Assembly (NCBI GenBank): GCA_029964075.1
Contig: CM057148.1
Coordinates: 28,327,916 to 28,391,915, forward strand
DNA from: Patiria pectinifera
Taxonomy: Eukaryota; Echinodermata; Asteroidea; Valvatida; Asterinidae
DNA: 64,000 bases
Direction of reading: 5' to 3'
The position numbers were made by a program, and so were the translations under genes. Positions 12,132-24,430 of this stretch are shown in pieces. Position 1 is the first letter of the stretch. Each line of letters starts with the position of its first letter. Under the pieces are notes generated by a model. The model was not told the DNA's origin. It did not search any database and worked only from the letters and a program-made list of their open reading frames with translations.

Positions 12132-14518
12132 CTCTGTGCTCACTTGAGTATTCAGCTTGGAATCGCATTATATATGGTTTGTATTATTTTCATCTCCGTG
12201 ACTTTTTTTCAAAGGCAAGTCATTACAATCGCATCTTCCCATTATTACCTCTTCATTTTCTATACAAATCCTATCAACAAGCTTCCATAGCAGGGGAGTA
12301 GAAACGACCAAGATTGGGGTGTCTCCTATGCATGTACTGTCCTCTTTCAACTTATCTGACAGTAACCGACCGACTGACTGACTGACTGACAACTTGTCAC
12401 GTGCAACTTAGATTGGTTGTGGATTGGTGAAGATCGACAGCCGGGCAGCGCTATTGCATAGGATCACCCCGTATAACGTCAATGAATGGGTAAAATCTGA
12501 CCCACTGTGTAGAATAGATGCATGAACAGATTTCCAGTGAACAGCAATTCTGGGACTAGCTATGCTTGACGTGCCTATTTTGTCGGGGTGAGGGGCAGAG
12601 TCGAGTATTGGGCATCATCTTTGCCAGCTACCCTGCTCTGTTTTTCAAAACGTATGTGGCCAATGACCTGTGTATCCTATTATTCGAAATATACATATTG
12701 GGGCTGAAATGCAAACGGTTACAGACTTAACTGAATGTGTGCGATGACGTTCACGTACGTTGTCGTCCAAACATCAAGCTGAAATCGATTTGCCGAGTTT
12801 CTAATATGACGTAGGCCTAATTAGCTGTGTCGAGTATACAAACCGATCCTCAATCTAATTATAAACTATTGATTGGTCATACGCAGAGAGTACATCGTTA
12901 TTGTGTCAGATTTTGTGTAGAATTTACTGGTCGCTGGCAGCGAGAACGGCTCACCAACACACTGTAACAGCAATAATGTAAGGAAGTATAAGATTACTGG
13001 AGTCAAGTCGGCATGACTAGAATCAGGATTGCTGACTCTACGAACACACAAAACTGAGGAGCACTCTGCTGATTATACCACTCAATGCCTGTGGCTTGTT
13101 TGCCAATTATTGGTTCCATAAGAGGTAAACCCAGCCAAAAAAAGACAAATCAAATAAATCACTGAGATGTGGAACGGTTGGAGAACCAATCCAACCTAAT
13201 TGCATTCTCAAAATGCAAAAGGAAAATCTGACAATATTCATAAATTCTTAGCCTTGGTATCCTGCGTCACCGAATAATTAATAAAAAAACTACGTATGAT
13301 TGTATTTTCTATTTTTTGAAATTCCTTTTAGAAATGGTTTCAAAAGGCAACAGATATTACTCACTAGATTCCACCACAGAAACTGAATAAATAATCGTAT
13401 TATGTCTTTGGCATTCGGTTTGAATACAGTTCAAATTGATGCACGGTTTATAAATTTGAACTATCTTAATTGTGTTGTTTTTGTCAGTAGATTTTAATTG
13501 CAAGTCGTGTACGTCTATATCAGCAATGATGAATTAAGTCCAGAAAGAAAAGATACGTAATGCTAAAATTGTTTTCTGGACACTGGTAATACATTTCAAA
13601 ATGAAAGTGAAACTTGAACTATCATTTTCCGGCTAACATTTCACAGAACGTGTTTTTCTTGCAGGAGGTGGAATGTGCGGCTTGCCTCTTCACAAAAACT
13701 CAAGTAGACATTTTATTTGTCTGCTTTTGGTTTCAAGTAGACATTTTATTTGTCTGCATTCAGTGACTGTGCTGAAATCTTAAAACGGTCGTTTCATCTT
13801 ATTTGACGTCAGCAAGCAGTTTTATGACGGATACAATATTAACTGGAGAACAAAGTCTTTAAAACGGAAAAGCACGTGGCTGTCATGTCTTATCGTGTGG
13901 GAAAACAACAGCGGCAAATGATACGTAAAGCTTCTACGAGAAAATAAAATTCGTTCGGTCCACCGTAGAGTCTAAGTATCAGATGCATCTGTACTGACTG
14001 TACAAACTTCGAAAGCGAAGAGTTCGAATTTGGACATCCCGAATCAGTTCTCTATGATTTTAACTGAAAACCCCAGCGTCCTGCTGGTTTGTCCGTTCGA
14101 TTTAATGTTGACACGGCACATCCCACCATACCAACTGGATAACAGCCCAGATTTCTTGAAGGGTCGCTATGTCGACTTTGGTAATGTCAATACAATTAGA
14201 GCGGGGCGTGTGGTCATAGGGGCTGGTTGTTCAGGGCATATCTCACGTCGGCCTATTGTCTATTTGCATATGCTCCGTTTGACTTGATGCCTGTCCATTT
14301 GTTAACCATTCGAGTCCCTTATCTATCAAGGGACAAATGACCAACTCAGAAAATACCTTATATATGACATTATAATGCATTTGTATCATATTTTTTTCTA
14401 AGATGTTAGGTACAATAGTCATCGCTTTTCATTTACTTGCTTTTGGCAGAAAGAGCAGGAGGAATATTCAGATTTTCTTTCCATTTGGATTAATGTAAAA
14501 ATAACAAATTCTTTCAAT
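12132..14518. other. Unassigned AT-rich sequence
   Basis: Contains a (GACT)n run near 12368-12390 and the tandem pair at 13699-13759. Reading frames are short and unsupported. Confidence 0.6.
13699..13759 (+). repeat. Tandem pair of a 34-base unit
   Basis: CAAGTAGACATTTTATTTGT and CTGC occurs twice with a 34-base offset. Confidence 0.85.
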
Positions 14519-15104
14519 AAGGGAATAAATGTATGCTTTGGAGGTTTTAACATTCTGTTTAAGACCGCTTGGAGTCTGGATGCTGATAATTACCCGTGCC
14601 GAAGGCGAGTGTAGTTATCAGCATCCAGACTCCAACCGGTCTTAAACAGAGTGTTAATACCGATCAAGCACATACTTATTTATTCCTATCCATAAATACC
14701 TTTTTTCGGTGAAAAAAATCAAAAACGTTCGGTCCACCAGAGGGAAAAAAAGCAAACATTATTCATTATTTAATTATAAACTTCCAACAATTTTGTTCAA
14801 CAAAGCCCTCTCTAGCTATACAGTGGCTAGGCTCTCTGGTAAACAACTCCTTATATGGAGATTGACGCGCGCGTCGTGCGTACTGCATCATGTGGCGCAC
14901 AACGCAGATGTACCGGTGTAGTATCCGACTTTAGGTCTATGAAATAGAGTGTTGGCATGGGATTTCATAGGAGTCAAAATTTCATGTGACACTGGAAAAG
15001 TGTTTAACACAAGGCCAGCCGGTCTTTATCAACTGTTTAAAACCGGCCACGTGACGGGCTTTTGACCAATAGGAATGGGTAAACTGTCTAAGGTATTTAT
15101 GAAC
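14519..15104 (+). mobile_element. Family B composite element
   Basis: Collinear with 5571-6151: hairpin with GTCTGGATGCTGATAATTAC mirrored by CATCCAGACTCCAACCGGTC, then TAAACTTCCAACAATTTTG, a CpG-rich piece near 14860-14920, and the end CACGTGACGGGC to AGGTATTTATGAAC. Confidence 0.75.
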
Positions 15105-16100
15105 GTGATTTAAATGAACGAAGATGATTTGTTTTTTGAAAGCCTCAAGTAAAACAATGTACTCGGATATTAAAGGGATACCACACATTTTACAATTGTA
15201 GTTGCCACCGATTAAATGCAATAATTTCTGGGGGGTTTTCATCAAAATTTTAGTGATATTGGGACGGGTCTATCAGTTGTATTTCGAAGCGATTATTCAT
15301 ACAGAGAATATAGTTTTACTTTTATTTCGTACATATTTTAAAATTTCGAAAAAAAGGCAACGCTTGATTAAATGTAAAAAGCTTTATAAATGCAGAGAGA
15401 GGGTTTCACAGGACAAGTCAATTTAATGTATTTGTCAATCTGCTGCAGAGTTCCGAGTAGTTTTCAGTGTTCTTTAATTGTGTTTATATTTTTCCCCGTA
15501 CATTTGGTCGAGTAGGACTATTACCGTTCTCAATCTAACAATTCTGTTTCATGGCAAATTTCTTTGTTTTTCCAGGTTGATTAGAACTCGCACCTTTCAT
15601 ATTAGGGAAAAGTGGCATCGACGACCAATACCATTAAAATCAAGGTCATTTTTCCCCATAGCTATGCATACCTTGACCGTTAAGCCACCATATTAGTCAT
15701 TGGTATCTGACCATGTCAGACCATGATTAATTAATAGAGGTAAAAATCCTAATGGCACCAAATTGGCCTTCGTAATAACAAGCTACCAAAGTCCGAGGCA
15801 CAGTAGTCTTAATTCAAGCGCTTTGGATCACATTTAGGCATTACTTTTACAAACTTCATGCAAACTTTACAAAACCTGTCTACAGCACCAGTAAAACAGT
15901 TTGAGTCTCGTTAAGATTTATATTGATAGGTAGATAATCTTATAGGTAGATCAGACTGGAATCGAGTCTACAGTAAACCTTGCTGCCATTCCATTCAACG
16001 AGCAAATTTTCTAGCTCACAAAATAATGTGTTATCAATATTTCAGTTACCATGCCTAAGGAATAGTTTTTCCCTTTTTTTCACGTATGTGCTTTGTGAAT
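15105..16100. other. Unassigned sequence
   Basis: No exon or paired ends recognised. AT-rich. Confidence 0.55.
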
Positions 16101-16617
16101 ACAGGGTGATTCAGAATGATCTGGACCAAACAAAAAAAAAAAAAAACCAACAAGTGCAAATGAGATATGTTACAGGCTGGTATTTTGGACATAATTTGGT
16201 GAAAGTTTCATGTATATCCATTGTACCATTTTGAAGAAAAGTGCTAGCAAAGAACACACGCTAAAAAAACACTTGGACCACGGTTCCATGGTTCAACAAA
16301 TTTATTGAAATCGCGTACTGATGTGAAGTAGTGTAATAACAAATAAAAACCTATAGTCATGGTGACAGACTCACTTGAAGTCATTGACACATTTTAAAAA
16401 ACGCAAAACCAATTCCGTGTGCAGACTGGAAAATGAGCCACTTCAGTGAAAATGACAGAACTCCTCACCACAGCCACTAATTTGAAAAATTCAAGTTCCT
16501 GTGGCAGACAAGGTAATAACCACTCATATGAAACACTCAGTTTTTTTTCTCTTAATATACTCTATTTGCCACCAAACAGTGGTGAAGTTGGTTGCAGATC
16601 GTTCTGACCCACCCCGT
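16101..16617. mobile_element. TIR element, mariner-like ends
   Basis: Left end ACAGGGTGATTCAGAATGAT and right end ATCGTTCTGACCCACCCCGT are imperfect inverted repeats of about 22 bases. The interior has no coding frame. The CAGGGTG opening resembles mariner-type ends. Confidence 0.6.
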
Positions 16618-17455
16618 AGTTATAAAGCGATACAGGAAAAACACAGTCCACTTAACAAGGAAAAGTGCACTTAGCTAGCTGAAAAGAGAAATACTTTGCG
16701 CCTAAAGGTACCCTCACGCACTAGCTACTTCAATTCTTTTCACTTCTTAGCTATATCATGCTATCTCTGCATAGAGCCCTTAAACAATAACCTTGGCGTT
16801 GTATCGGTCAGTGTTGTGCATTTTAGTTTGTTCAAGTACAAACAAATGAGAGGACAGAACAGCAGACACTGAAATAACCTGACGGGATGGAAAGACCTTG
16901 TGGAGGTGACTATTGCATCTAATCAAATTAGGCGTTGCGCGGCGCTACCCAATCCATGCTCATTTCCGACTCCATAGTCCGCAAATTGAGACAATCAAGT
17001 GCAAAATCAAGACAAACAGTGCAGTATCCGCAGGCGTGACTACAGATGGGTCGTTCATACTGCTGGACAAAACTTACACATGCTGAGCCGTTAAAAGCAC
17101 GCTTAAGCAGCACAACAAATGGACAGAATACAAACTGTTAACAATGTTTTTGGGGCCCGTACTGCTGACTCAACGTCTTCTTAACGCTTTAGCGAGAGGA
17201 TAAACTTTCCATGAAAACCCCGCACAAATTTAAAGAGCTACGGACGATACCCAAATTGCAGGCAGATATATCCAAGCAGTTCATCTGGATATGTTGCCCA
17301 CAACTCAGACTAACGCAAATGTCGGCAACGTTGAAAAGAAAGGTACAACTTTGCCGACCATGCTTCGCAGAGTTCTATAAAATCTGCTCCTTTGACTAGC
17401 AAATATAATCCATTAAGTTAATAAAATAGATTACTATAACTGAAATATGTCGAAA
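16618..17455. other. Unassigned sequence
   Basis: No exon or repeat recognised by eye. The frame 16928-17113 (-) is short and without a family. Confidence 0.55.
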
Positions 17456-17765
17456 CTAGAAGGCACTCAGAGAGCGCAAACCTCAGCCAAGGCTATACAA
17501 TTCCCCGCCATATTGTCAGTACACCCAAAAGAAATACTCGCATAAATGGTGAAGAATCCTTACAAAAAAAATCCTGGATCCAGACCCAGATCCGGACCAC
17601 TTCCAAAATCTAATAGATTTGTAATTGTAGCAAGACCACCCGTACAGTTCATGCAAATCCGTTCATAACTTTTTGAGTTATCTTGTTAACAGACAAACAA
17701 CCAACCCACCAACCAACCAACAAACTAACCAAATCCGATAAAAACATAACCTCCTTGGCGGAGGT
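17456..17765 (-). mobile_element. Family A element
   Basis: On the - strand it begins ACCTCCGCCAAGGAGGTTAT and ends GAGTGCCTTCTAG. The start word ACCTCCGCCAAGG and a complementary CCTTGGCTGAGGT near the other end form a terminal stem, and about 25 conserved bases follow outside the stem. Confidence 0.85.
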
Positions 17766-17877
17766 AATAATGTATCTGTTTACACCACCGAAGATTCAAG
17801 CGTCCTTGTTGTTTCGGGTCATACACAAGCTGGCTCTTCCGCGGCATTGCAAATAGGCTTTACAAACCAGTGTCCAA

Positions 17878-18260
17878 TTAAAGCTAAAGTCCATCATTTG
17901 CAGCCATCCGAAAAAGTAACTGGCGTATTATTGTTGAAAAACATACTTGGTTGAAAGATAGTAAGTGGACTAAACTCCCTGTGAAATTAATCTTTCTGGC
18001 AAGCTATCATTTTGAAGTAATCAACGAAAGAAGGCCTTTCCTATACGGTTCGTCTTAAGACGCACCGTAGGGAAATTTAAATTAGTAGTTCATTTTTTTA
18101 TTCGGCGCAGCGCGCGCAAGCATTGGCACGACGCACAGGCGCGCGTGGTTGTTATAATTTGTCGGATCAGTGCGCGACATCGCGTATAGCTGCAATTCAA
18201 AACAATTCAAAACATGATTCAGCAAATTACAAATTACAAATGATGGACTATGTCTTTAAG
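17878..18260 (+). mobile_element. Family D TIR element
   Basis: About 383 bases with inverted ends TTAAAGCTAAAGTCCATCAT and ATGATGGACTATGTCTTTAA. The interior has a CpG-rich block (about 18103-18185, CGGCGCAGCGCGCGCAAGC). A second copy is at 60543-61070 with about 140 extra bases before the right end. Confidence 0.82.
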
Positions 18261-21028
18261 ACTATTAATGGATTGCCAATGCAATGCACAGAGTCTTTAC
18301 TAAAAAAAACCGGCTTCTAATTGGTTCACCAAAGAAAAACTGTGTTGGAAACGAACTTACTTCAGGCGAGCAAACATGTTTTTCAAATCTGCAATAAATT
18401 AACCTTCCTCCGTTCCACAAATATGTTTCCAGACCCACTTACACCAGCATCCTGTCGGAGATTTGATATAAAGTAGACATGCAAATTATCAATAAATCCT
18501 TGCAACTCAAGCACAACACAGTCACTGAACGAGGCTAGCTTCCCTGAATAGGTGTTATCTGAGTAGGGCAACAGAGGGATGTGCACACTGTGAACAAGCT
18601 GTCCAACCGAAATACGATATTCTTTGTGATAATCAATCAACTAATTTTCTGGTCAGAGCGCCGTTGCCTACAGACTGGATTTGCCTTAAAGAGTTCATCC
18701 CATCTGGTACTGAATTGTTTTGTGTTCTTTGCCGTTTTTTTTCTGAATAAAATAGCATTCAAATTCACCAATGACGATCAAAATTCCTATCACCAAAACC
18801 TGATGTTTTCCCTTGTAGATATTGTACATCAATATCTCTATCTCGGAATTGAAAATGTTCAGTTCAAGGAAGCAGAATAATTCAACTTCAATTAGCTCTT
18901 GTATAAAACCGAAATAGACAATATAATGGCCCGAACGGACCTGACAAAACCCGATGGGAACGTCTTTAAGCTTGTCTTTGCAGGTCAGTGTAAGTGAAAT
19001 TTGCCGGGAATTGCGTCGATCGATCGGGGGAGATGGCGTGGAACACGGTCGATGTAACCGTACGAGGTACGCTACAGGCGACTGTGATTGGCATTGGTAA
19101 CGGTATGCTACCAACGTGAGTGTCTAAACATCATTGTAAACAGGACTTAAGACAAGACAAGGCAGACCCAGCAAAGCTGGACCCAGAGGCAACACAATCC
19201 TGTTCAATTGATTCAGAATGGCCGTTCGCTGGACGTCATTGCATGTATTTGTGTGGCCCGAACTAGCCCGAACTAGCCCATGCGTTAGTGTAACGGGGCT
19301 ATCCTATACGAAAGCACTGCCCGAATGAATGACTCAGTCATTCATTCAGTCAGTCAGTTAATAAATGAGTTAGGTACAAAGAGGACTATAAGCTGTTCGT
19401 CTGCACAGCAATATTGATGTGGAACCAATTTGCATTGAACATCTCGTCACATCTAACTTCCCGCTCCATTTCATGTCCCATTATGCATTAATAATTACCC
19501 ATTGAGTATGTTGTACTGTTGTGCGCTTGGCAACAATTACACTAAGGAAGCTGAACAATTACAGAGGCGATTTTCAGGTGAAAAAAAAATCATCTCCAAA
19601 AATGTCATATGTCATGTGTGCGTACAAAAAAAGGGTTGCATCATAAGTAAGAATTAAATTGAGGCAACAAAGTAAGTCAAGTTATGTCCATGGTGATGAG
19701 CCAAATTTTAAAAAGCAATCTGCTGATTTACGTGTTAACTAATTGTTTTTCTCTTCATATCGCGAAAGTAGTAATTATTTACTTTGACTTCTCTTTTAAA
19801 TTTAAAGTATGTATTGAACAGCAATGTTAGTGACGTTTGAATTTGTTCCAATACCACAAACGTCCAGCCATTATTTCCGTAAAAAGGTTAAATGAAATGA
19901 ACTTTACAATAAATACCTTATATTTGTTTAATTGTATGTATTGTAAAATTTACAAGAAATAAATTTGTCATTTTTCTAAGCCACAAGAGGATAATGAGAC
20001 AGCACTTTTTATATTCATATTTCCATTTTTGTCTCTGAAAATTGTGGGTGCTGCTGTCATGGTGATACATGTTACTTTTCTGTACAACGTATAAAAAATG
20101 GATTATATTTCAATGAAATATTGCAATTTTTTATTTTTCAGCAGCTGTAATATTTAAGCTTCAGCCAGAGATGGCGTCATTGTCTAACTCCTGAAAATAT
20201 GAACTCGCATCAGCAATGGCAATACTAAGATTTATAAATGGGTTACCGTTTGCAAAAAAACAACTTTACTACATTACTTCAAAGTAAAGGAACTTTTCAA
20301 AGATTTTGAAAGAGCTCGCTTCTTTATATTTCAAATGACCATAATCTCACGAACCTCTTTACTGTTCGTCCTTGATGTCTTTCCCATCTTCTTCGAATAC
20401 ACGGCGCGTGACTACATAACACCCGAGCTTTTAAAATTTCAGGTAAGTGTGCGAACTATTGTGCATTTCAACATTTAACTTCCGTTCTCTGAGAAAAAGG
20501 TGGATACCGCGTATTTTACGATGTCATGACATTTGAATCTCTTTTGTCCAAAATGGCTGAATCGTGACCTCAGGCGCATACTACATTCCATACAACAAAG
20601 AGTAAGCCGGAACCTATCGTGGATGTTTCATGCTCTGCGGGATTGATCGGCAGCGATTTGAAGTTACATCAGATCACAATGAATTCCTACAATGCCTGAA
20701 ATATTTTCAACTACTGAAAAAAGTCCTTTTATTCTTATTAACATTATGAAACTAGCAGTGGAGTAAATCTGTGCCGGGGATGAGTGATGACTAGAATCAC
20801 AAAAGAACCCGGCTGTGGAAATTTGACAAGCTGGGGGGGGGGGGGGGTTGCTAGACACCATATGACATTAGTGGGTGCTTTTCATGATACAAATGTACAT
20901 GTTATGTATACTTACGCCCCTTAACCTTATATCAAAACGGCGCATTTAAAGCTTTTGTACTTTTTCTCCTGTTTTCAGTACTATTCAATGCATTTTGGTT
21001 GTTAGAAAGTTCGACAAATACCTCAAAA
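18261..21028. other. Unassigned sequence
   Basis: Nothing recognised except a CAGTCATTCATTCAGTCAGT run near 19335-19360 and a G run at 20835. The 139-aa frame at 18695-19114 (-) has no recognisable domain and no flanking splice logic. Confidence 0.55.
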
Positions 21029-21336
21029 GCAAGGGCGGATCCGGGGGGGGGGCCAAAGGGGGCCATGCCCCCCCCCCCAAAAAAAACACAAGAAACCAAT
21101 TTTTTTTTTTATGTGACATCGCAATAAAGGCAGGCAATGAGTACACCACCATCTTTTCCTCAAAAAAAACCATCGGCTAAAGTGGTCAGAAATTGCCTCA
21201 GATCGCACCACAAAGCATCTAGAATCCAAAAAAATTCGGGGCCCTTAAACGGGCCCCGAACCCCACGCCGTAATTTTTTTGACCCACTTTTTTTGGCCCC
21301 CCCCCCCCTAAAATTGTGTTCTGGATCCGCCCTTGC
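21029..21336. mobile_element. TIR element with GGATCC ends
   Basis: Inverted ends GCAAGGGCGGATCC and GGATCCGCCCTTGC bound about 308 bases containing long G and C runs. An internal GCGATCTGAGGCAATTTCTG word (reverse strand) is shared with 56878-56910. No gene; short frames through the homopolymers are artefacts. Confidence 0.7.
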
Positions 21337-24319
21337 TCAAAAGCCGCCGTTTTTTGTTTCTCACCACGAAAAAATGGGGGATGATCCAATAGCCCACCCC
21401 CTGGTCCAAAAGTGGAGGGGATATATACCCCCACCCCCCCCCCCGATTTACGTCCATGGAAACTAGCATACACGCAGAAATATTTAAAAGTATTTAGAGC
21501 TTGTTGCAGTACGAAGCAGAAGCAGAAGAGAAATTTAACACATTGCAGAAAACGACTGACGACATTTTTTTGCAACACCAGATGGTTACTTTTTTTGGCA
21601 TACGGGTACTTTCGGTTTCTCATGCAGCACAACAAACGGAAACTAGTGATGACGAATGAAAAGAACAGCAATGATCCAAAGATGGCATCGGAAACAAGGT
21701 CTAAAATCATTAACGCTCCAAGATATTGTAATTTTGGGGGGTTTAATGAGACGCAAATAAAATGAGATCTACATACACACAGCAGTGCTCAGAGAAGACT
21801 CCTAATGTTTCATTTCAATTAAGACTAATAAACCACTTGATATCCGCAAGATTATACTGGGAAACATACTGTAACTTCAGAACTTCTCCTCAAGTAAGGT
21901 GTTTTTGTTTGTGAATTGTCTCTCGAGATCTTACAATGAAAACAAGTTTGCTTGTATGCTTTCAAACATTCTGCCGCTTTGTTTTTCCTTGTGCGGCCTA
22001 ATGACAGCTTATCTCTATCGAAATGTTTAAAAAAGAAGAATATCTTACTCATATTTGTATAAGTACCAAGAAACCACTTATACATTAGTGAACCCTACCT
22101 CCCTCCCCCCCCCCCCAAAGAAAGATTTGTATAACATTTTAGCTTGGTTCGCGGTAAATAGGAGTGATGTTTGAGCCGTATTCCTGGAATTGCCACGACT
22201 ATCGATGTGAATCAAATCTACTGACTTATGGAACCTAAAAGTACAATTGTCCCTACAGTTAAAGTTCAAAAGTTAAGCCAAGTTGCCCGGTTACTGGACG
22301 TCGCTACGCGCTCGCTGGCAAAGTAGTCAAATTTCACACATTGTACTTTTACTCTCGCATTGACATTAGTTGGTTTCCGGACAACCGTCTTCAGAATGCG
22401 CCAAGCAACAATATCATAATTAAACGAAGTGTGGAAATGGAGAGGGGGGGGGGGGGCTTACCTGTTGTGAGCACACAGGCAGAGCATAGCCAGAGTAGCA
22501 ACACTATCATGATACGCCTCATGGTTCCAAACCTCCGTCAGCCACGAAACCTTAAACCCGATCTCTTTCCCCCTGCGTCGAAACCCGTACCCTCCTTCGC
22601 TTGCCTGTCGCTGTCAGTGAATCAAGTGTACAATGTATTTTCCCGTCAAGTCTATACAGACTGTTTGATGTGACAAAACCGCATGCGAGTAAGCCGCGAA
22701 CTAGCTTCACGCGCTTGTACTTCAGTTTGTAACTGGTCGCCACACAATTCTGAATCTGGGTGGTTGTGCGTGGTGTCTGCTATATAAACGTCAGTTGTAG
22801 AGTGAGCGAGAATGTGAATGGTGGTTGGTGAAACGTGTGGTAGTGGTTGAGACAGTGACGTTATGACTAGACCACTGATGGCTCGATATAGACAACCTGT
22901 CAAGTTGTGGTCTTGTAATTGCATGATCAACTGCGCAACGCGGCGAATTTCAGTTGGCGCTGCTTACACCTCCAGTTTCTCTAATATTAATCCTTGCGTC
23001 TGCGCACAACTTGTCCATTGCCGGGTATCACAGGAATGCTGTCACGAAAACAATTTGCGAATCTGATCGACTTGGATGAATTAGTGTACGGAGAGCAGCG
23101 TTAGGTTGTAGATTGTGAATAAAACAATGGAAGTCTTTTTGCACATGTGGTCTACACAATAGGCCTGAGTTAGCATATCCATTGGCATTATACGGTAGCC
23201 CACAAGTGACAGTCAATCAGTGAGACAGTCTTCCAGTGCGATGGCACAAAGTGGCCATGACCCTCTGGCACCAGCAATTCACTGTTCAGATTCTCTTATT
23301 ATGAACCATGTTAAAGTTTTAACTAAAACTACGAAGTCTTCAAACCAAACAGAGAGAGTACTATTATTGTGCCAATTTTACCCTTTTTTCTCAAAACATT
23401 TTGCTTTGTCGTTCTTGAAAGTAAATACCATTGTTTCAATACATGGGCGCCGATTAACACTGTGTTGCTGTTCATGTAATGCGTAGATTTTGTCAATGCT
23501 CAAGGACAGTTTGTTGACAGTGTTTTCAGCTGTGTGTAGACCTATTTGTCTTATATTCCATGAACTGGAACTGGTCGAAACGAAAGATACTCATTTGAAA
23601 ATAATTTGATTCAGTTCACGCATGAAAAAATACACGACAATTAAACAACATGAAGAGCAAATAATATGAACAATTCGACTAGAAATAAAGTGCCAGTTGT
23701 TGAAAAAGCCTACGCCTGTGTCGAAAATAGGCCTACCACGAGCAACATAGACTTTTATTCATAAATCAAAGGACACAAATACAATCACGTAATCACAATG
23801 ACTTTTTTTTCTACAATCTATAATTATATCCTCCGTCTTTATTCTCCTGATTCCTCCGATCATTTAATGTTCACACAGCAATGGCATATACCCGCCGTCT
23901 GAGTATCCGGGCCAATGTGGAAGGCGCACTGAAATTACTAGAATGTTCTCCACAGCGCATTCGATTTGTCGAGTGAACCGGCAAACAGGAAAAACGGGGA
24001 AAGTAATGCGACCGTGCCATGTTCATAGTCACACCTTGAATGTGAACAACGTTTATCATTTAAATTGTTTGCAATAGCGGTTTAAATGTTAATGACTGCG
24101 ATTCATCTGTTTCCCCAAAAAGGAAGAACACGCTTCCCTCTGAGGGCCGTTGTGAGTGAGATTTAAAACAAGAGCATAGAAGTTACTGAAAATATTGTGC
24201 GATGGGCCTAACCAATTAAGCTCCCTAAGAATTCGTTTTTGCTTTAAAGCATGTACCATGCAAAAAGTACGGTCCTGTGATATAAACTAATAACGTAAGA
24301 CGTTGAACCGTACAGTTTC
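21337..24319. other. Unassigned sequence with homopolymer runs
   Basis: C or G runs at about 21428-21442, 22106-22117 and 22444-22455. A CTATATAAACG box at about 22779 could be a TATA element, but no downstream gene is apparent. Confidence 0.5.
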
Positions 24320-24430
24320 TATTTTTAATGCGTAATGCCGGTGTCATATGAAAATTCAACTCCTATGAAAATCGGACCCCTTTTCCCTATTATTGGTTAA
24401 TCCCTCTCACGTGACAGGTCACTCTCCCGT
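24320..24430 (-). repeat. Fragment related to the 3' part of family B
   Basis: Contains, in reverse complement, TTTTCATAGGAGTTGAATTT and CATATGACACCGGCATTACG next to a CACGTGA site, resembling the CATAGGAGTCAAAATTTCAT to CACGTGACGG stretch of family B. A similar fragment is at about 44760-44830. Confidence 0.45.

Noticed and set aside
18695-19114. 139-aa frame on the - strand
   Set aside because: Overlaps another frame on the + strand, has no recognisable domain and low-complexity composition typical of chance frames.
21029-21336. Protein frames on both strands through G and C runs
   Set aside because: They are produced by homopolymers inside a TIR element.
22775-22800. TATA-box promoter (CTATATAAACG)
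   Set aside because: No coding exon, splice signal or conserved start region follows, so a promoter call is unsupported.
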